This document shows, one piece after another, positions 31,685 through 43,513 of a stretch of 64,000 bases of DNA. A program made the translations under genes and the position numbers. Origin of the DNA: Didymella arachidicola. Taxonomy: Eukaryota > Ascomycota > Dothideomycetes > Pleosporales > Didymellaceae. Positions within the stretch are counted from its first letter, which is position 1. Every line of letters starts with the position of its first letter. A model generated the notes under the pieces. It was not told the origin of the DNA. It saw only the letters and a program-made list of their open reading frames with translations, and did not search any database. The stretch spans positions 1,240,001 to 1,304,000 of the forward strand of contig CM049993.1 in the NCBI GenBank assembly GCA_016630955.3, written 5' to 3'.

Positions 31685-32277
31685 TCATCTGCTCGTATCG
31701 AATTTTGATATTTCGCGTGAGATCTCGCTAGCATCGACGATGACTGCTTCAGTCTCCAGCTCGTTGGTGAAGACCATGGTAAAGTACATGGATGAGACAG
31801 CACCAGCATCTGGCAGCACTTGTACCGTAGCATAGATTGGGCTGGGATAGCTGCACGTGTGGAGGGGCTGCGTGTTGGCGCCTGTGGTAGACATTGGTCC
31901 CACGGTAGGAAACGAAGAGGCCATTGCGATGAGTGAGTCGATTGCTGGTGGCAGACGGTGCTCTTATCCCGGAATGTGGCAACCCCATACGTAAGGTCAA
32001 TTTGGCAAGTACCCATCCGTCCTTCAGGGGCAACGTAGATCTTGCCAATTTTCGGCTTCGCCAAGGGTGTACATCCATGGATGAGTGACGATAACCGCTC
32101 GACTATGGTCTCTGTGACTCGAGAACCACTCAATCTGATTACATGAAGGGATAAGAAGCGTCGTGGGGTGTTGTTACAAGGCGAAGCATAGTTGAGCTTC
32201 ATGCGCAGGGTGCTCGGACTTCCCAGCCTCGACGTTTTCAGCTTGATGGCATAACATAGGCACCTCGCCTCCTTCAT
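31685..32277 (-). pseudogene. Hypothetical protein with probable frameshift
   Basis: The frame from ATG 32277 reads a plausible protein for about 110 residues (to ..YGVATFRDK). It then continues convincingly only in a different frame (LPPAIDSLIAMASSFPTVGP.. to the stop at 31685). No intron with acceptable length and splice signals bridges the two, so a small indel near 31950 is likely. Alternatively two short ORFs overlap. No family recognised. Confidence 0.35.
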
Positions 32278-32864
32278 GATACGATATTACATGACAGCAC
32301 AGCACATACCCGTGTCATGCGAGAAGGTCTGATGCTTTCTGTTGGCTGCCTGCACTCCTTAGCATGATACAGGAGCCGCCATACGATACCATCAGGCAGT
32401 ATGTCTATGCAAGCTGTCATCCTTCAACAGGCAACGACCAACCAGGCTGCTGCTCTATTTCCGTCAAGGACTTCCAGAGCAGGGATTGAATCATGCGAGC
32501 CCGGCCGAGAGGGATGAAGAGATGATCCTCCACTGTGAATCACCGTTAGCCGCTGTACCACGTCGGGCACTAACGACTGCCGCTCATGCAAACAATACCG
32601 TGACGTCCATGTCCATAGACTGATCTACTAGAACATCATCAGAACGACCGAGAACGGCGATATGTGAGGTTCAGGGAGACGGAGATGTCTCACAAAGTTC
32701 TGGCATAGCCATCATATGCCTCGGGTTGGGCAGAAGTGGCACCGGTCGGCGGTAAGAGGGTATAATACCGCCCGACTGCTTGAATATAAAGGCAGGACAT
32801 CGTCCAGTGTCGAATGATACCACATCGCCCTGCTTTTCACATATTACGACCCTACATACACACC
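32278..32864 (+). promoter_or_regulatory. Intergenic and promoter of the 549-residue gene
   Basis: A TATAAA box at 32785-32790 lies 75 bp before the ATG at 32865. No ORF or repeat elsewhere in the interval. Confidence 0.45.
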
Positions 32865-34566
32865 ATGAACACTTACCTGTTCGACGAGATTCTGGTCACC
32901 CACGACATTTGGGGCAGTGAAATGCTCTCTCCAGAATCACTGGTAAGTAATGAAAATTGGTCCAGAATGTGCAGTGGAGCTGATCAGCCGATAGCATCCT
33001 AGCCCGGCTCACGAGATGGCCCATAAGCAACCCGGAGAGAACTCTCACCCTGAGCGATCCTCCGTACACACAGTTGCAGCACCACCTCCTGATGTCACTC
33101 AAGAGGCTTTTGATACATCAATCGCAGCCTGCCAGAGCGTACTTATCGAGTTCCCTTGCCCACCTCCAGAGGTGACTAGTGCTGTACCGACAGTACCTTT
33201 CCCTGCCATATCAGGAATGGATCCACACGCGTCAGGGTTCTCATCGGAAAGAATTCTCCAAGATATCCCAGAACCTCTCAGATACGTTACGTCTACCACC
33301 CTCCCGGTGACAACTCCACAATGTCATTGCTTAGAGAGCAGCCTAGGAACTTCATTACCACCCATGATGGCAAGCCAGCAAACCATGCCCACTCCAATCT
33401 ATTCTGCACCTACGGAGGTGCAACCCTCTACCTTGGAACATCCACAATCACAGGTCACCTCCTCTGGTCCGCATTCGCCAACGCTCCTCTCAACATTAAT
33501 CGCTCAGGCCAACGATTCTGCAGGTTTTGCAGAGTCAATGACAGCAAGTGGGCAAAGTAGCCCTCCAGAAGATAATCTCGAGCAGTCGTCGATGCAAGTC
33601 ACGGAATATGTGACACAGAGTGACGATCCCCCACAACAAACATTTTCGTCGGTAGACAGCCCGACTTCTCCACCACCACATCGGCAGAGCCCCACACCAA
33701 GGACTTCTCCTGTTCTCGAAGAGCCACCCAAATCTTCCAGAGAAATTGGCGCTACTACTGCACAACCCCTTTTACCGACAGCTAAATCTGAGGCCCAGAG
33801 CAATGATAGCGGGGTGTCTGGATCGGCTCTGCTCTGGCATGGCGGCGCTGCAGGCGAAGTCTCTGAGTATAAGCCTACTTCAACAGATGAAAACAGCAGA
33901 ACTGAAGCAAGTACGTCCCAACAGTCAACTCCGTTCACCGGTGAACAAACAAGGGATTCTTGTACAGGATCGACTCCACTTATCACGGACACGAACCACG
34001 GATTTCCCATCGTGATTTACGACACAGACGAAGAGATCATGGAAGAGATCAAGGCAAAAACAGCTCTTTACAAAACTTCTCGACTTCGCGAGCCACAACG
34101 GTCGCACCAATGCAACCTTCGCAAAAGAGTCAGAGGCCAGGCAGCGACGGAGGGTCAGTGGGTGCGACCACAGTACGAGGGAGAGCTCCTGAGAAGGTTG
34201 GAATCGGCATTTTATCAAAACGAGTACAGTTGGATGTGCGTTCGAGAGTTTCCAGAGGCGGTTGGAGTTAAAACAGTAGAAGCACACAACGGGTTTGTGC
34301 AAGAATTTGGGGAGGTTTGCCGTGCAAACAAAGCTGTGTCATTTGAAGACGCACGAATATTGCGCACTTCATTCGGCGCCGTTTCCGATCATCTCCTTTC
34401 CGTGGTACAGCGAGGCGAAGACAGAGATGTGATTCAGGGTCTTGGCGCGTTGATAGACGAGATGCACGATCACGCTTTCACTATTGCCAGCATTCACGCG
34501 TTTCGCGCGGGCGGTGACGACTCAGATGATGATACTTATCGTCCTTCTAAGAAGCGCAGGCTCTGA
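32865..34566 (+). CDS. Hypothetical nuclear-type protein, Ser/Thr/Pro-rich
   Basis: Two exons, 32865-32942 and 32995-34566, with a 52-bp intron (GTAAGT..GATAG, CTGAT branch site); 549 residues. Residues ~30-330 are low-complexity, rich in Ser, Thr, Pro and Gln. The last ~200 residues look folded: YEGELLRRLESAFYQNEYSW and VREFPEAVGVKTVEAHNGFV, then a helical region and an acidic stretch, ending in KKRRL, a likely nuclear localisation signal. No known domain recognised. The start at 32865 follows the TATA box and adds 26 residues to the obvious long ORF. Confidence 0.6.
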
Positions 34567-35890
34567 GATGGTGTGAAAGCAGTTACATATGCAATGCAAG
34601 ACATGTCGGACAACTAGTGCAATCATAACGAATTGCGTCACCCCGAAGATACGAGGGTGTCAAAGTTGAGATCGAGATCTGCGGAGCAGCGAGCCTTGAT
34701 TCGGTTAGTCTCTGACGAGCTGTAACCTATGGTGACACCGTGGTAATATCATCTCGTACCCTCCGAAAGAAGTATCTCTCTCCCCTGATGGCGGTTGTGA
34801 TTATCGAACTGTTTGTATTGCTATGGAAGAATTCAACAGATTGATTGATATAGAACATGTCTCCTATTTATACCTCAGTGCATGTGGATCAGGTGTCCCT
34901 CCACTCCAATAGTGACGGCGGGTGGAGGGCACGGGAAGTGGGGCTGCTGATCAGCTGAGCCCCAAGATTCAAAGATTCGTCCTCATTACGAGATGTCCCT
35001 ACAACTCAATTCGGAGGCGTGGTAGAATCCGCCGTGGAAAGCGACAGGTCGCGTGCACGCGGGTCGAAGGCAAGAGCAACACCAAACAGCAGGAGTTTAC
35101 TTCTACTTAAAACCCGTCATTCAGGTGTCCTTTCTTAGAGGCATCCTTACGCCTGACAGATATATGCTCCGTTCTAGCTACCAGCAAGAGACCCTTAGGA
35201 AGACCGTGCCAAATCTAGACGTATTTCCCGTGCAGACAACTCATTACAGGCTCAAAACTACCTGCGCAGTATTCAACTAGGCACCGGCACGTCTGAGGAA
35301 CAGGCTCAAATGCAGTATGGTACCCAGGGAACAGCCAAAATAGTTACTGCGCAGGAGAAACTTCAATTTCAACAGAGTCTGAGCACAGTAAACGACTCTA
35401 TGTGGGTATCTCAGAACAGAACCGACACTACCTTTACAGGAGATTGACCAGTGTATGATCGTCTAAGATATAGGGGACTTGTGTATACAGATGACTTAAA
35501 ACAGAAGCACAAGTGCCTGTGCAGGAGCTGCAACGATATTGTAGGGTATTGTTTGCAGGTAACAGGTCTGGGCAGTTGTCCTAAAGCAGAGTATCGCTAC
35601 CTCTGCAGGAAAAACAACGGTTCCAACAAACACTGGTACCAGGTTGTATGTACATGCTGTTAACTTGAAACGTGAAAGAGCTTCCTGTAAAGGAGAGGTT
35701 CAAAAACAGAGTTTATAATACTGTTTCTTGAGTGTTGGGCAATAATTCACGCGAAAAGTGGGTGCTCTGATCTACGCCTCCGAATGGCCTATGCAGCCTA
35801 TGAATGGACTGAGCATTTTGGCTCTTGCGTTTCGCACTGAATATGAATCAAACAGTGAACAAAGACTCGGATTGCAACATGAGTTGTCAG
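34567..35890. other. Gene-free interval with a weak ~84-bp periodic motif
   Basis: 1.3 kb between convergent genes. A (G)CAGGAG-type motif preceded by ACCT(C/T)TG-like sequence recurs near 35349, 35437, 35520, 35603 and 35687, i.e. every 83-88 bp. The rest of each unit has diverged. One ORF (35451-35663) crosses two units and repeats a K-x5-LCR pattern. Probably a decayed tandem repeat; no gene called. Confidence 0.35.
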
Positions 35891-38800
35891 TTACGTGCTA
35901 TATACGCTCGAACACGCTCGCTTGGGGTTGCATCGACTTGCTTGAGAATCATCTCTGCTTCTTTTCCGAGGTATTGCAGGTAGAGGCTTCTCTTTCACCA
36001 TATGATCTACTGTCCCAAATACACCATCAAGCCTTTGACATGTTACAAGTTGTCGGACAGTTGTAGGAAAACCGCTGATGGAAACTGAAGTACGTGTAAT
36101 TCCTCGAATCGATATCGTGATAAGTTCATCATCGTGCTTGACCCGGAAACCCACCTTCTTTTTGAAAGGCGGTAGACTCTTCGGTATCTGCTCAACGCAC
36201 TTGACCGGGTTGCCTTGGATCAGAAACCATGACGATGTAGCCCGTAATTTGGTATATAGATGGCGAAGACCATCGGCCTGCAGATCAGCACGGCAATAGA
36301 TGTGGCCTGAGCAAAACAGCTCACCCCTCCTTGTCTCGGGAAGCCCATCTAACTCAAAGTAGAATAGTGATGCAATCATGGCATCCAAGATGGCGATTAT
36401 TCCATCTTGATCCTGGCTCACGGTGTGGGCAACGGCGTCCTTCATCTCCGGGATCTTGAGCGCATCATCCAGGCTGGGTTCAGGGCCCTGAAACTGGATG
36501 TTGAGGCGATGATAGCGCGAACGTGATTCTAAAGGCACAGAATTCATGTAGCGGGCGTACCCTTTCTGCGCATTTAGCCACTGTTTGCAAGCATCGAATA
36601 TGCGGAGCAAACTTCGATTTGCCATGCCGGATTTGTCCTCAGACAATGAGAGGGTGCCCGTACCAAGGGAAAGTGCAAAGTCTGGATCACGCGGTTTGTT
36701 AGGCCATACAAACCTTGTTTCCCAATGGGCAATGTCTGAGGGGCAATTGTGAAGTAAACCTCCGTCCTGACACAAGCCAATTTTGCCCACGGCCTGCGGC
36801 TTGAAGAACCTTGCCAAAATTAGCTCAGACTGAGTGAAGCATCGCAGTATATACCAAGGTGCCGCTGATGTGCAGCAAGCCCTGACCAATGTCAGCAACC
36901 GTACTACCAATGGGGATCGCAGGCATGGAGGCTTACGCTTCTCCTACGCTGATGTCATCGCAAGCATTCTCAGCGCGCACAATATCGTAGTCTGTGGATT
37001 GATGAGACGTGTCGATAACATTGTCACAAGATCTTACCCAGACTCTCTGGCCTCTTACCAGCGTTGTAGTTTGTGAAAAGCAAAGCATTCGAGTCCTTGA
37101 CGCTGGTCGTAGTGACCGCTACCTTTGTATCATTCCGTAGTGGATTGAACATCTGCAACGGTGAGTTGAGTGTCTTTTGGAATGCCTCCTGGATAGCCGC
37201 AAGGCTGTATTGGCCATCTCGCACGTAAGCAATGACAAGTCGGAGAGCTCTGGCAACGAAGGTTGCTCGCCTCCCAAACGTTTTCTGGGCGACGTCCTCA
37301 AAACGTTGGATTGCCTCCCGAACACTCCATCTCAACAGGAAAAGGCCAATGACGACCAGGCCACCTGAGCTGTCAGCAAAGAGTGATTGTAAGTCTTGGA
37401 GAACGTACCAGCTGAGGTCCCGAAAACCATGTCAAAATAGTCTTGCACTGGCAGGCCTAAGGGTTTCAGTAAGGCGTCAATGTGCTGGAGAAATACGAGA
37501 GGTATGATGCCTTTGACACCGCCTCCATCGACGCTAAGTCGTCGAATGCCGGCGGTCGGAGGTACAAAGCGGAACACGACCCCCCGATGATCAACACCAC
37601 ATATAGGGCATGCCAGTAATTTAAAAGAGTTCTTCTCAGTCCTCGAACGAGCACCGAAGATCTTGACGCAGGAGTCACACAGAGCATGGCCGCATGGAAC
37701 AACCTTCTCTGGCATCTGCATAAAGCAGCAGAAGCAAGATCGATGACTCCTGAACCTTGCCAAATGTGCATGATGTTGCCCGAGGGTTTTATGATGAGAC
37801 TCTGCTGCAGTCTTTGTGCAACGCAGCCGCTCGGCAAACTTCGCGTTAAATTCGTCAAGAACAAGCGTCAAGAACTTGTCATGGATCTGCTTATCGGCAC
37901 TATATGCTTGAACTGCAGCTCGACACGGCGCTAGGTAAAGATCCTTAAAAAGCCTATTTGGCGCGAAATCTGCTGCAATCAGGAATGTCGTAGACAGTCT
38001 TGAGAACCTGTGCTCACCGTGGGCACCAGGAGGGTAACTAGCTAGCATAAGCGCTGAAGCGATCAAAGGTGCTACAAGATGCCACAGCCATGCTTGCGAT
38101 GGAATCTGATCTAGGAAGTCAGTGAGACAGTGCTCCAGGAGTTCAATCGAGAAGCCGTAAGGCCTTGATGCGTGCACCAGATCGAGAGGCTCAGGCTGTT
38201 CTTTCCCAGAACTGCTGCACACAAGGCTTAGGAGCTTTTTGGAAAGGTCCAAGAAATGGTGAAACCTAAAATTTGTGTGAGCAGACTCTCTCTCTTGCAT
38301 TGATGTTTCCGACGTTGCAAGAAGTCGACGTCTTAGTACTTGCGCCTGAGCGGCGTTGGTTTCGTTGGAATGCAGAGTGACTACCTCGAGCCCAGCAAAA
38401 TGGGAGCGTATCAGGCTCTGGGGCGACACAGTTCTACCCCGCTGACCAGTAGTTTCCAGGGCCTTTACGATCAGCTGTAGAACCTCGCGCGCAGCGCTCG
38501 GCTCATCAGTCGCGTTGCTTGATGCGGGAAGAACCAGCAAAATGCGCGGTCGGCTCCGCGTTACGGACCTGGATGGCTCTGCCAGTTCGATTTGTTCCGC
38601 TAACCGCGCCGCAGTCGCGGCCAAGCCACCCAGGTCCTGCACGAAATAACACATAACGCTGGAAAATATCGAGAAAACGCTTGCGCACAATAATGTGGTG
38701 AATCTGGACCTGTCATTGAGTAGCGGCCACGACGTTTCTCTGGTGACCGGTGTGCTTGTGAATGGCAGGGGCGGCCGCCAACTCTGCAAGCCAGAATCTA

Positions 38801-39053
38801 TGATGACCAGCGGGCTACGATCGGTGCGTAGGTCCGGCGAACTTCGGAGGTAGGTATCCTTGTGCACAGGCAAGGAACTTGTGTGACGGGGACCTCTTAG
38901 AAGTTCGTCTAGCAGTATGGTCTTGGTCATTTTCCCCACGAAGACGATGTATGACGGTCTGCTGACTGGCGAGACCAGGTCAGAAGGAACCTTCGTCGGT
39001 TCGTGGAATACTACGTTGTTCTCACGAAGCGTTATCCAGGGCAATGCATCCAT
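35891..39053 (-). CDS. RING-like zinc finger plus patatin-like phospholipase, Starship cargo type
   Basis: Four exons: 39053-37409, 37364-37038, 36991-36937, 36881-35891, with introns of 44, 46 and 55 bp; 1005 residues. The N-terminal ~400 residues include a hydrophobic segment (about 115-135) and no recognised fold. Next comes a cysteine/histidine cluster CFCCFMQMPEKVVPCGHALC..CPIC (about 438-490), RING-like. Then the patatin domain has the oxyanion loop DGGGVKG (about 510), nucleophile elbow GTSAG (about 545) and catalytic Asp in QDGGLLHN (about 713); the dyad is intact. Patatin-like lipases are recurrent Starship cargo, with roles proposed in lipid-mediated immunity or incompatibility. The Ser elbow spans intron 1 (GTSAG/GLVV). 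It is divergently transcribed from DUF3723. Confidence 0.85.
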
Positions 39054-39277
39054 TGTGAGCGTCTATCGACATAGCAACAGGATTGCGTAAAGCTTTAAAA
39101 ATGTAGGGGCGACGCACTAAAAAATCTGTTGTCTGCGGTTCGTTGTGTGTAAGCAGCCGAGCGAGCAAAACAGAATCCGGATGCGCGAGGACCGTCGTTC
39201 GCCGCACGTACACCCCTCCCCTTCCGTGACTATGGAACCTCAACAGATCGACACGCATAGTCGAGCACGACTGCATT
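39054..39277. promoter_or_regulatory. Shared promoter between patatin and DUF3723 genes
   Basis: 224 bp separating two divergent start codons. No clear TATA box or repeat was seen. Co-regulation of the two cargo genes is possible. Confidence 0.4.
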
Positions 39278-42200
39278 GTGGTCATGTCTGTGTCACTGAA
39301 CGACGACAACGAGGTGGCTGCGCTCAGAGCAAGATGTTATCGGGGAATTGTTAAAGCCCCCCTGGATGCCTTGGACTTCGATCATCCCTTTGTGGTGGGA
39401 CTGCGCAGAGACATTTCTGAGCAGAACGTCCAGCGCCTGGAACGCATTTTTGAACGTAACGGATGCTTGCGGCTGCAAGAAGAGAACGCTATAAACGCTG
39501 TTGTCCTCGATGAAGATCTGCCTGCTTTACTGTCTACTGGTGTTTCGGCCTTGACGCCAGAGCAGCTCCGTCGAATTGCATGGGCACGCGATGCTCCGGC
39601 CTTGAGCACAGCGAAACTCACATGCATCTCGGGTTTACATCGCATAGAGGCAGCAAAGAGACATTTGGATGAGAACGACAAATGGTGGCCAGTAAGGCTG
39701 TTCTCGGCTGGTATGACCTTCGCTGAGTAATCACCTCATGAATGCTCACCAGTGCAGACATTCCAAAGCCCCACTTGACCCGTATCATAGAATCGTTTCT
39801 CAACGAACAGAAGCCTTCAGACGGGGAGATCTTCAGGAAGATTAGATTGTACCATAGGCAGAATGACGTGGAGGCCGAGAATCGTTGGTGGGCTTGCCTG
39901 GACAAGTCCAAGCTGAGAGACCTACGACAGTTACTGAAGAAGCAAGCAATTGCAGCGGCATTTGACGATTTAATAGATTTACCTGGGCTATGGGCTAAAA
40001 TCCAGCTTGGAGCCCTTCAACGGTTGTTAGCATTGAAGTGTGACGAGGTGAGTGTGCTCCACCAAAGACAGAAGTAAGGCTCCTGACTAAACTAGGAGAT
40101 CATTGCATACCTCCACCAAATTAGGAGAGCCTGGCATGGCATACTTCAGGCTGGAAGCATGGCCCTTCCGCCTTCGATCTTGGACGCTGCCACTGTCGAA
40201 CAACTCGAATCGCTCGCCCCATACTCCTCAGAGATTGACCGGGAACTAGTTTCCGTCCTGATGCGCGACGGGCACCTCTTTCCAACTCAGCACGATGTGC
40301 ATATACGCCAAGAACTCGAGAAGAACATCTGCGGCTTTCCAGGCTTAATCCCTTCACTAAGAACCTTTTTTGAGACGTTGAAGTACCTAGAGCCAATTTG
40401 CGAGATATTGCGCAAATTGCTTGGGGGAAAGGTAAAGCGAACCATTCGAGCGAGCCTACTAGGGAACCACTTTGCCCCAGAAAGGGCCGTTGTGCAATCT
40501 TCAGCAACTAGAGACGTGGAGCTGACAGTACCACTGAGCAAAGAAGAGGCTGCACGTGTCTCTTATGTTGAGCTGTGGCTATTCTGTGCGCGCCACTTTG
40601 ATGACCTAACTACTTTCACTCCAAGAATGGAACAGAAAGGCGAAAAACCACTGGTGAAAGGCCCAAACCCTGCTTTTTGGCAATGCTTCGCAAAGTTTGC
40701 CATGTCGCGCGGTTTCAAGACGCCACGGGCTAAGGAACTTTCAGTAAGCAGTTGTGCTTCTGAATTGGCTCTTGATTATCTGCGCAAGGCGAATCCTTTG
40801 TCAAACAACTTCGATGCGGCACTTGTTGAGAAGGTGGTCAATGCTGGCCGCTCGCATATCGGTGCAGATGCCGAGACTATCGAGCCAGATACCAGTTTCG
40901 TCACGGTAGAGAGACGATGTGGACGACCATACGAGCTGGATCTCGCTAAGGACAGGAGAGCATTGTTCTTTAGACACCTCTACATCGAACCTGAACCAAA
41001 CGTATTCAGTCTGAACCTGATCCGGCGCGACCTATTTTCGTGCATCTTTGGTCCTTTTCACTTTCAGGTAAAGCAAAACAGGCGAAATTTGAGCGTTACT
41101 GACGTGTAAATAGCCCACAGATATTGGATCCCTTGTCAAATCCAGTCGGACAGACGCTGTCGAAGAGACGATGGACATCGACGAATCCTTCTCCTCAGAA
41201 TCCGACGGCATGCTGCATCTTCGCTACAAGGAACTTCAACAAGTCCATGAAACGCAAGATGAAGTCTTGCAACAGATGTCAACAGCCAAGTCCGCCTTGG
41301 AACAGCAGCTCGCTGCGACAAGAGGCGATCTAGAGCAGCTATGGGACCGTCACACTGCGATCCAGAACGAGCATGCGATATGTGCGCACCTTCAAGCACA
41401 AAACTCTGCACTCCAGACCCAGATTGCTATATTACAGGCCGAAAATTCGGAACAGACGGGACAGCTCGCAGCTTCCCTAAATTCTCGTGATCGAGATGCA
41501 CAAATACGGGCCCAGAAGATTGTGGACTTAGAGCACAGTAAGAAGGAACTACGTGATCAGATCGCCACTCTGATCGGTGCGTGTGAGGGTGCAGCAGACA
41601 AGACCAAAGCAGCGGAATCGCGAGAGCAATCTGCGCTCGCAGAAGTTCGCTACTACAAGCGGGAGGCAGAAGACCTGCGGGCTCAAAGAAATCAGCAAAT
41701 GTTGGCTATTGAAAAAGCGCCATCCCCTCAGCAAAGAGACAACGGTTCGCTGGCCATTCCGAGAAATCCTGTTGAAGTAGTCAATATGATGAGCGATTTC
41801 ACGACGCACTCACGGTGGATGGGCTCTAATACCCCGTACATCTTGTTCGTGGCTATTGCGAATGTCGATAGTGGCGTTCCGAAGGGTTTCGAGTGTGTCA
41901 TTTCTAAATCTGCAGAAGAAGCATCTGAGACGATTGCATCTCTCCTAGGCGCTATAGGTCAGCGTTTCAGTGACTTGAAGGCATGGGATGCGCGAGGTAA
42001 AGCGGTCTTAACGTCCTCAACTTCGTACATTTTCGAAGTTCTTAGCTCAGGCACCGTTTTCCTTGGTCCAAAAGCAGTATTCGATACATTCTTGGACAGC
42101 GGTGCCAACGAAGCTGTGTTGGCAGCACCCAGGAAAATAAAGCAGATAAAACGAGTTGCAAAAAGTCGCCCAGAAGGTGACAAAAATTATAGAGCCGTCG

Positions 42201-42409
42201 TGAGATATGACAGCAACAGCGAAACCGAGATGTACGAGAGTGCTGCTGACGACATTTTGTCCTCTCGGCAGCGAAAGGTGCCTCAACAAATTGAAAGGAC
42301 TCCGGACACGACTACACCAAGCTTGAGAATAATAGAAGAGTCTTTTCAGACGCGACCAGGAGACCCTAGTGATAGCGAGTCGAACGAGAGCTCGTCTTTC
42401 CTCGAGTAA
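39278..42409 (+). CDS. DUF3723 family protein, Starship-associated
   Basis: Four exons, 39278-39710, 39758-40047, 40096-41067 and 41114-42409, with introns of 47, 48 and 46 bp, all phase-consistent; 996 residues. Exon 1 shows the family pattern ISEQNVQRLERIFERNGCLR and the SGLHRIEAAKRHL region with WWPVRLFSAD. Exon 2 continues with LNEQKPSDGEIFRKIR, typical of DUF3723. The last ~300 residues after intron 3 are a long coiled coil and an acidic tail. DUF3723 proteins are among the commonest genes in Starships. Their activity is unknown; a ParB/Srx-like nuclease fold has been suspected from the GLHR-type motif (my inference). No defects are seen. Confidence 0.85.
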
Positions 42410-42673
42410 TCGCCATGAGATCTAGGAAGATAAGACATTAGCGATGACGAGTGGGATCTGGCTCCCATAGCTTACTCCAGCTATACATTCATCACGCATA
42501 GAATGCCTCTCAATGTACAAATGAAACTTGACACCTCGTAACATAGCATCTTAGTGGGGGTGTCTTAACATCAAGACCAATGTCAGATAGTACCAGACAT
42601 AGTATCAGGCTCTCTATATCTTATAACCTGATATCAAGGCAGAGTAGTACATTGATGACTACCTGTACTGAAA
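42410..42673. other. Convergent intergenic region
   Basis: 264 bp between the stops of the DUF3723 and MADS-like genes; presumably both transcription ends. Nothing else seen. Confidence 0.4.
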
Positions 42674-43310
42674 TTACGTCCCATCGCGAACAGACATATC
42701 ATCTCGCTCGGATGTGGCAGCCCTGGACTCTGAGGGCAACGTGAAAGCTGGAAATCGAATGATGCGAGGCGGCTGCGAGGAGGACTTTTGAGATAAGCGC
42801 CTTTGTTTGGGTGCAGGGAGCGGAGACGGCGAAGCAGACGACGGTTCGCCCACAGATGTGGATCCATCCAAAGTGCTCTCGTCCTCACATTGGTCCATCC
42901 AATCCAAAGTTCTCTTCCTAGCTGTATCCCACCGTTCAGGTGGGGAGGGTGATAAGGATGAACCTACGAGTAGAGCTCGTCCTTTATCAATGCCCTCGCT
43001 CAGGCTCTGGTAGTGAGCAGGGCGCTTCACAATCGCATCGCTTTTCTTTATCTAACAAAGGTCAGTTCTGATCATGCGCCGTATCCAACACTCATACATA
43101 TTCCTCAATAGCGGGTGGCCAGCTGAGTCCATGTTGCTCTGAAGAGAACACGAGAGGCTGGCCACCAGGCTTGCTGATGACAATCAGGACTCGGGCATCT
43201 GGAAACATGTTGCACAAATCCGTGGTCTTTTTGAAGATACCGTTGTATCTGGTATCAAACGATCGTTCTGGGTTTCTGGGAGGCTGCATGGATCTCTTCG
43301 TTGTGCTCAT
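42674..43310 (-). CDS. Short MADS-box-like (SRF-type) protein
   Basis: Exons 43310-43098 and 43051-42674 with a 46-bp intron (GTATGA..CTGACCTTTGTTAG); 196 residues. Residues ~13-70 follow the MADS pattern: R-rich start, RYNGIFKKTTDLCNMFPDA (F-K-K..L matches the core helix), then ARVLIVISKPGG as the first strand and WPPAIEEY after it. This resembles small degenerate SRF-like proteins seen in ascomycetes. The C-terminus is Ser/Pro-rich with PKQRRLSQK, a possible nuclear signal. Probably DNA-binding cargo. The domain call rests on pattern only. Confidence 0.55.
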
Positions 43311-43513
43311 GATGAGAATAGTACTAGCGACCTCGGGTTGAAGATGAAGCTGAAAAGGGACAGGTAGGAACTGGGTGCTGTTAACATTCTCCGGAGAAAC
43401 CCAATAAATAAAAACAGGACCATAGGAGTCACCTGACAACATGCCATGCGGACAGGGACCAGTCGTGCATGGGTAAGCGCCTAAAATAGACGGGACAGCC
43501 TGCACGGCGCTTA
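43311..43513. other. Short spacer before transposon C
   Basis: Holds the upstream region of the MADS-like gene. Its right edge is the TA (43512-43513) used by transposon C. Confidence 0.4.

Larger units (their letters stand above)
22392..43513 (+). mobile_element. Starship-like giant mobile element, body (ends not resolved)
   Basis: A block free of Fot, LINE and LTR sequences that begins with a DUF3435 tyrosine recombinase pointing inward and carries a patatin-like phospholipase and a DUF3723 gene. These are three of the recurrent Starship gene families (the others being NLR-type and ferric reductase genes). It also holds several unknown small genes. Coordinates are outer limits: left, the GH43 stop; right, the insertion of transposon C. 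The true right end may be elsewhere because an inversion breakpoint lies at element A just beyond C. Confidence 0.72.

Noticed and set aside
31685..32277. Intron joining the two frames of this hypothetical gene
   Set aside because: The only GT..AG pairs in the right phase are under 30 bp; a frameshift is more likely.
35451..35663. Cys-rich 70-residue ORF as a secreted effector
   Set aside because: No signal peptide; it overlaps the 84-bp periodic region, and the cysteines arise from the repeat.
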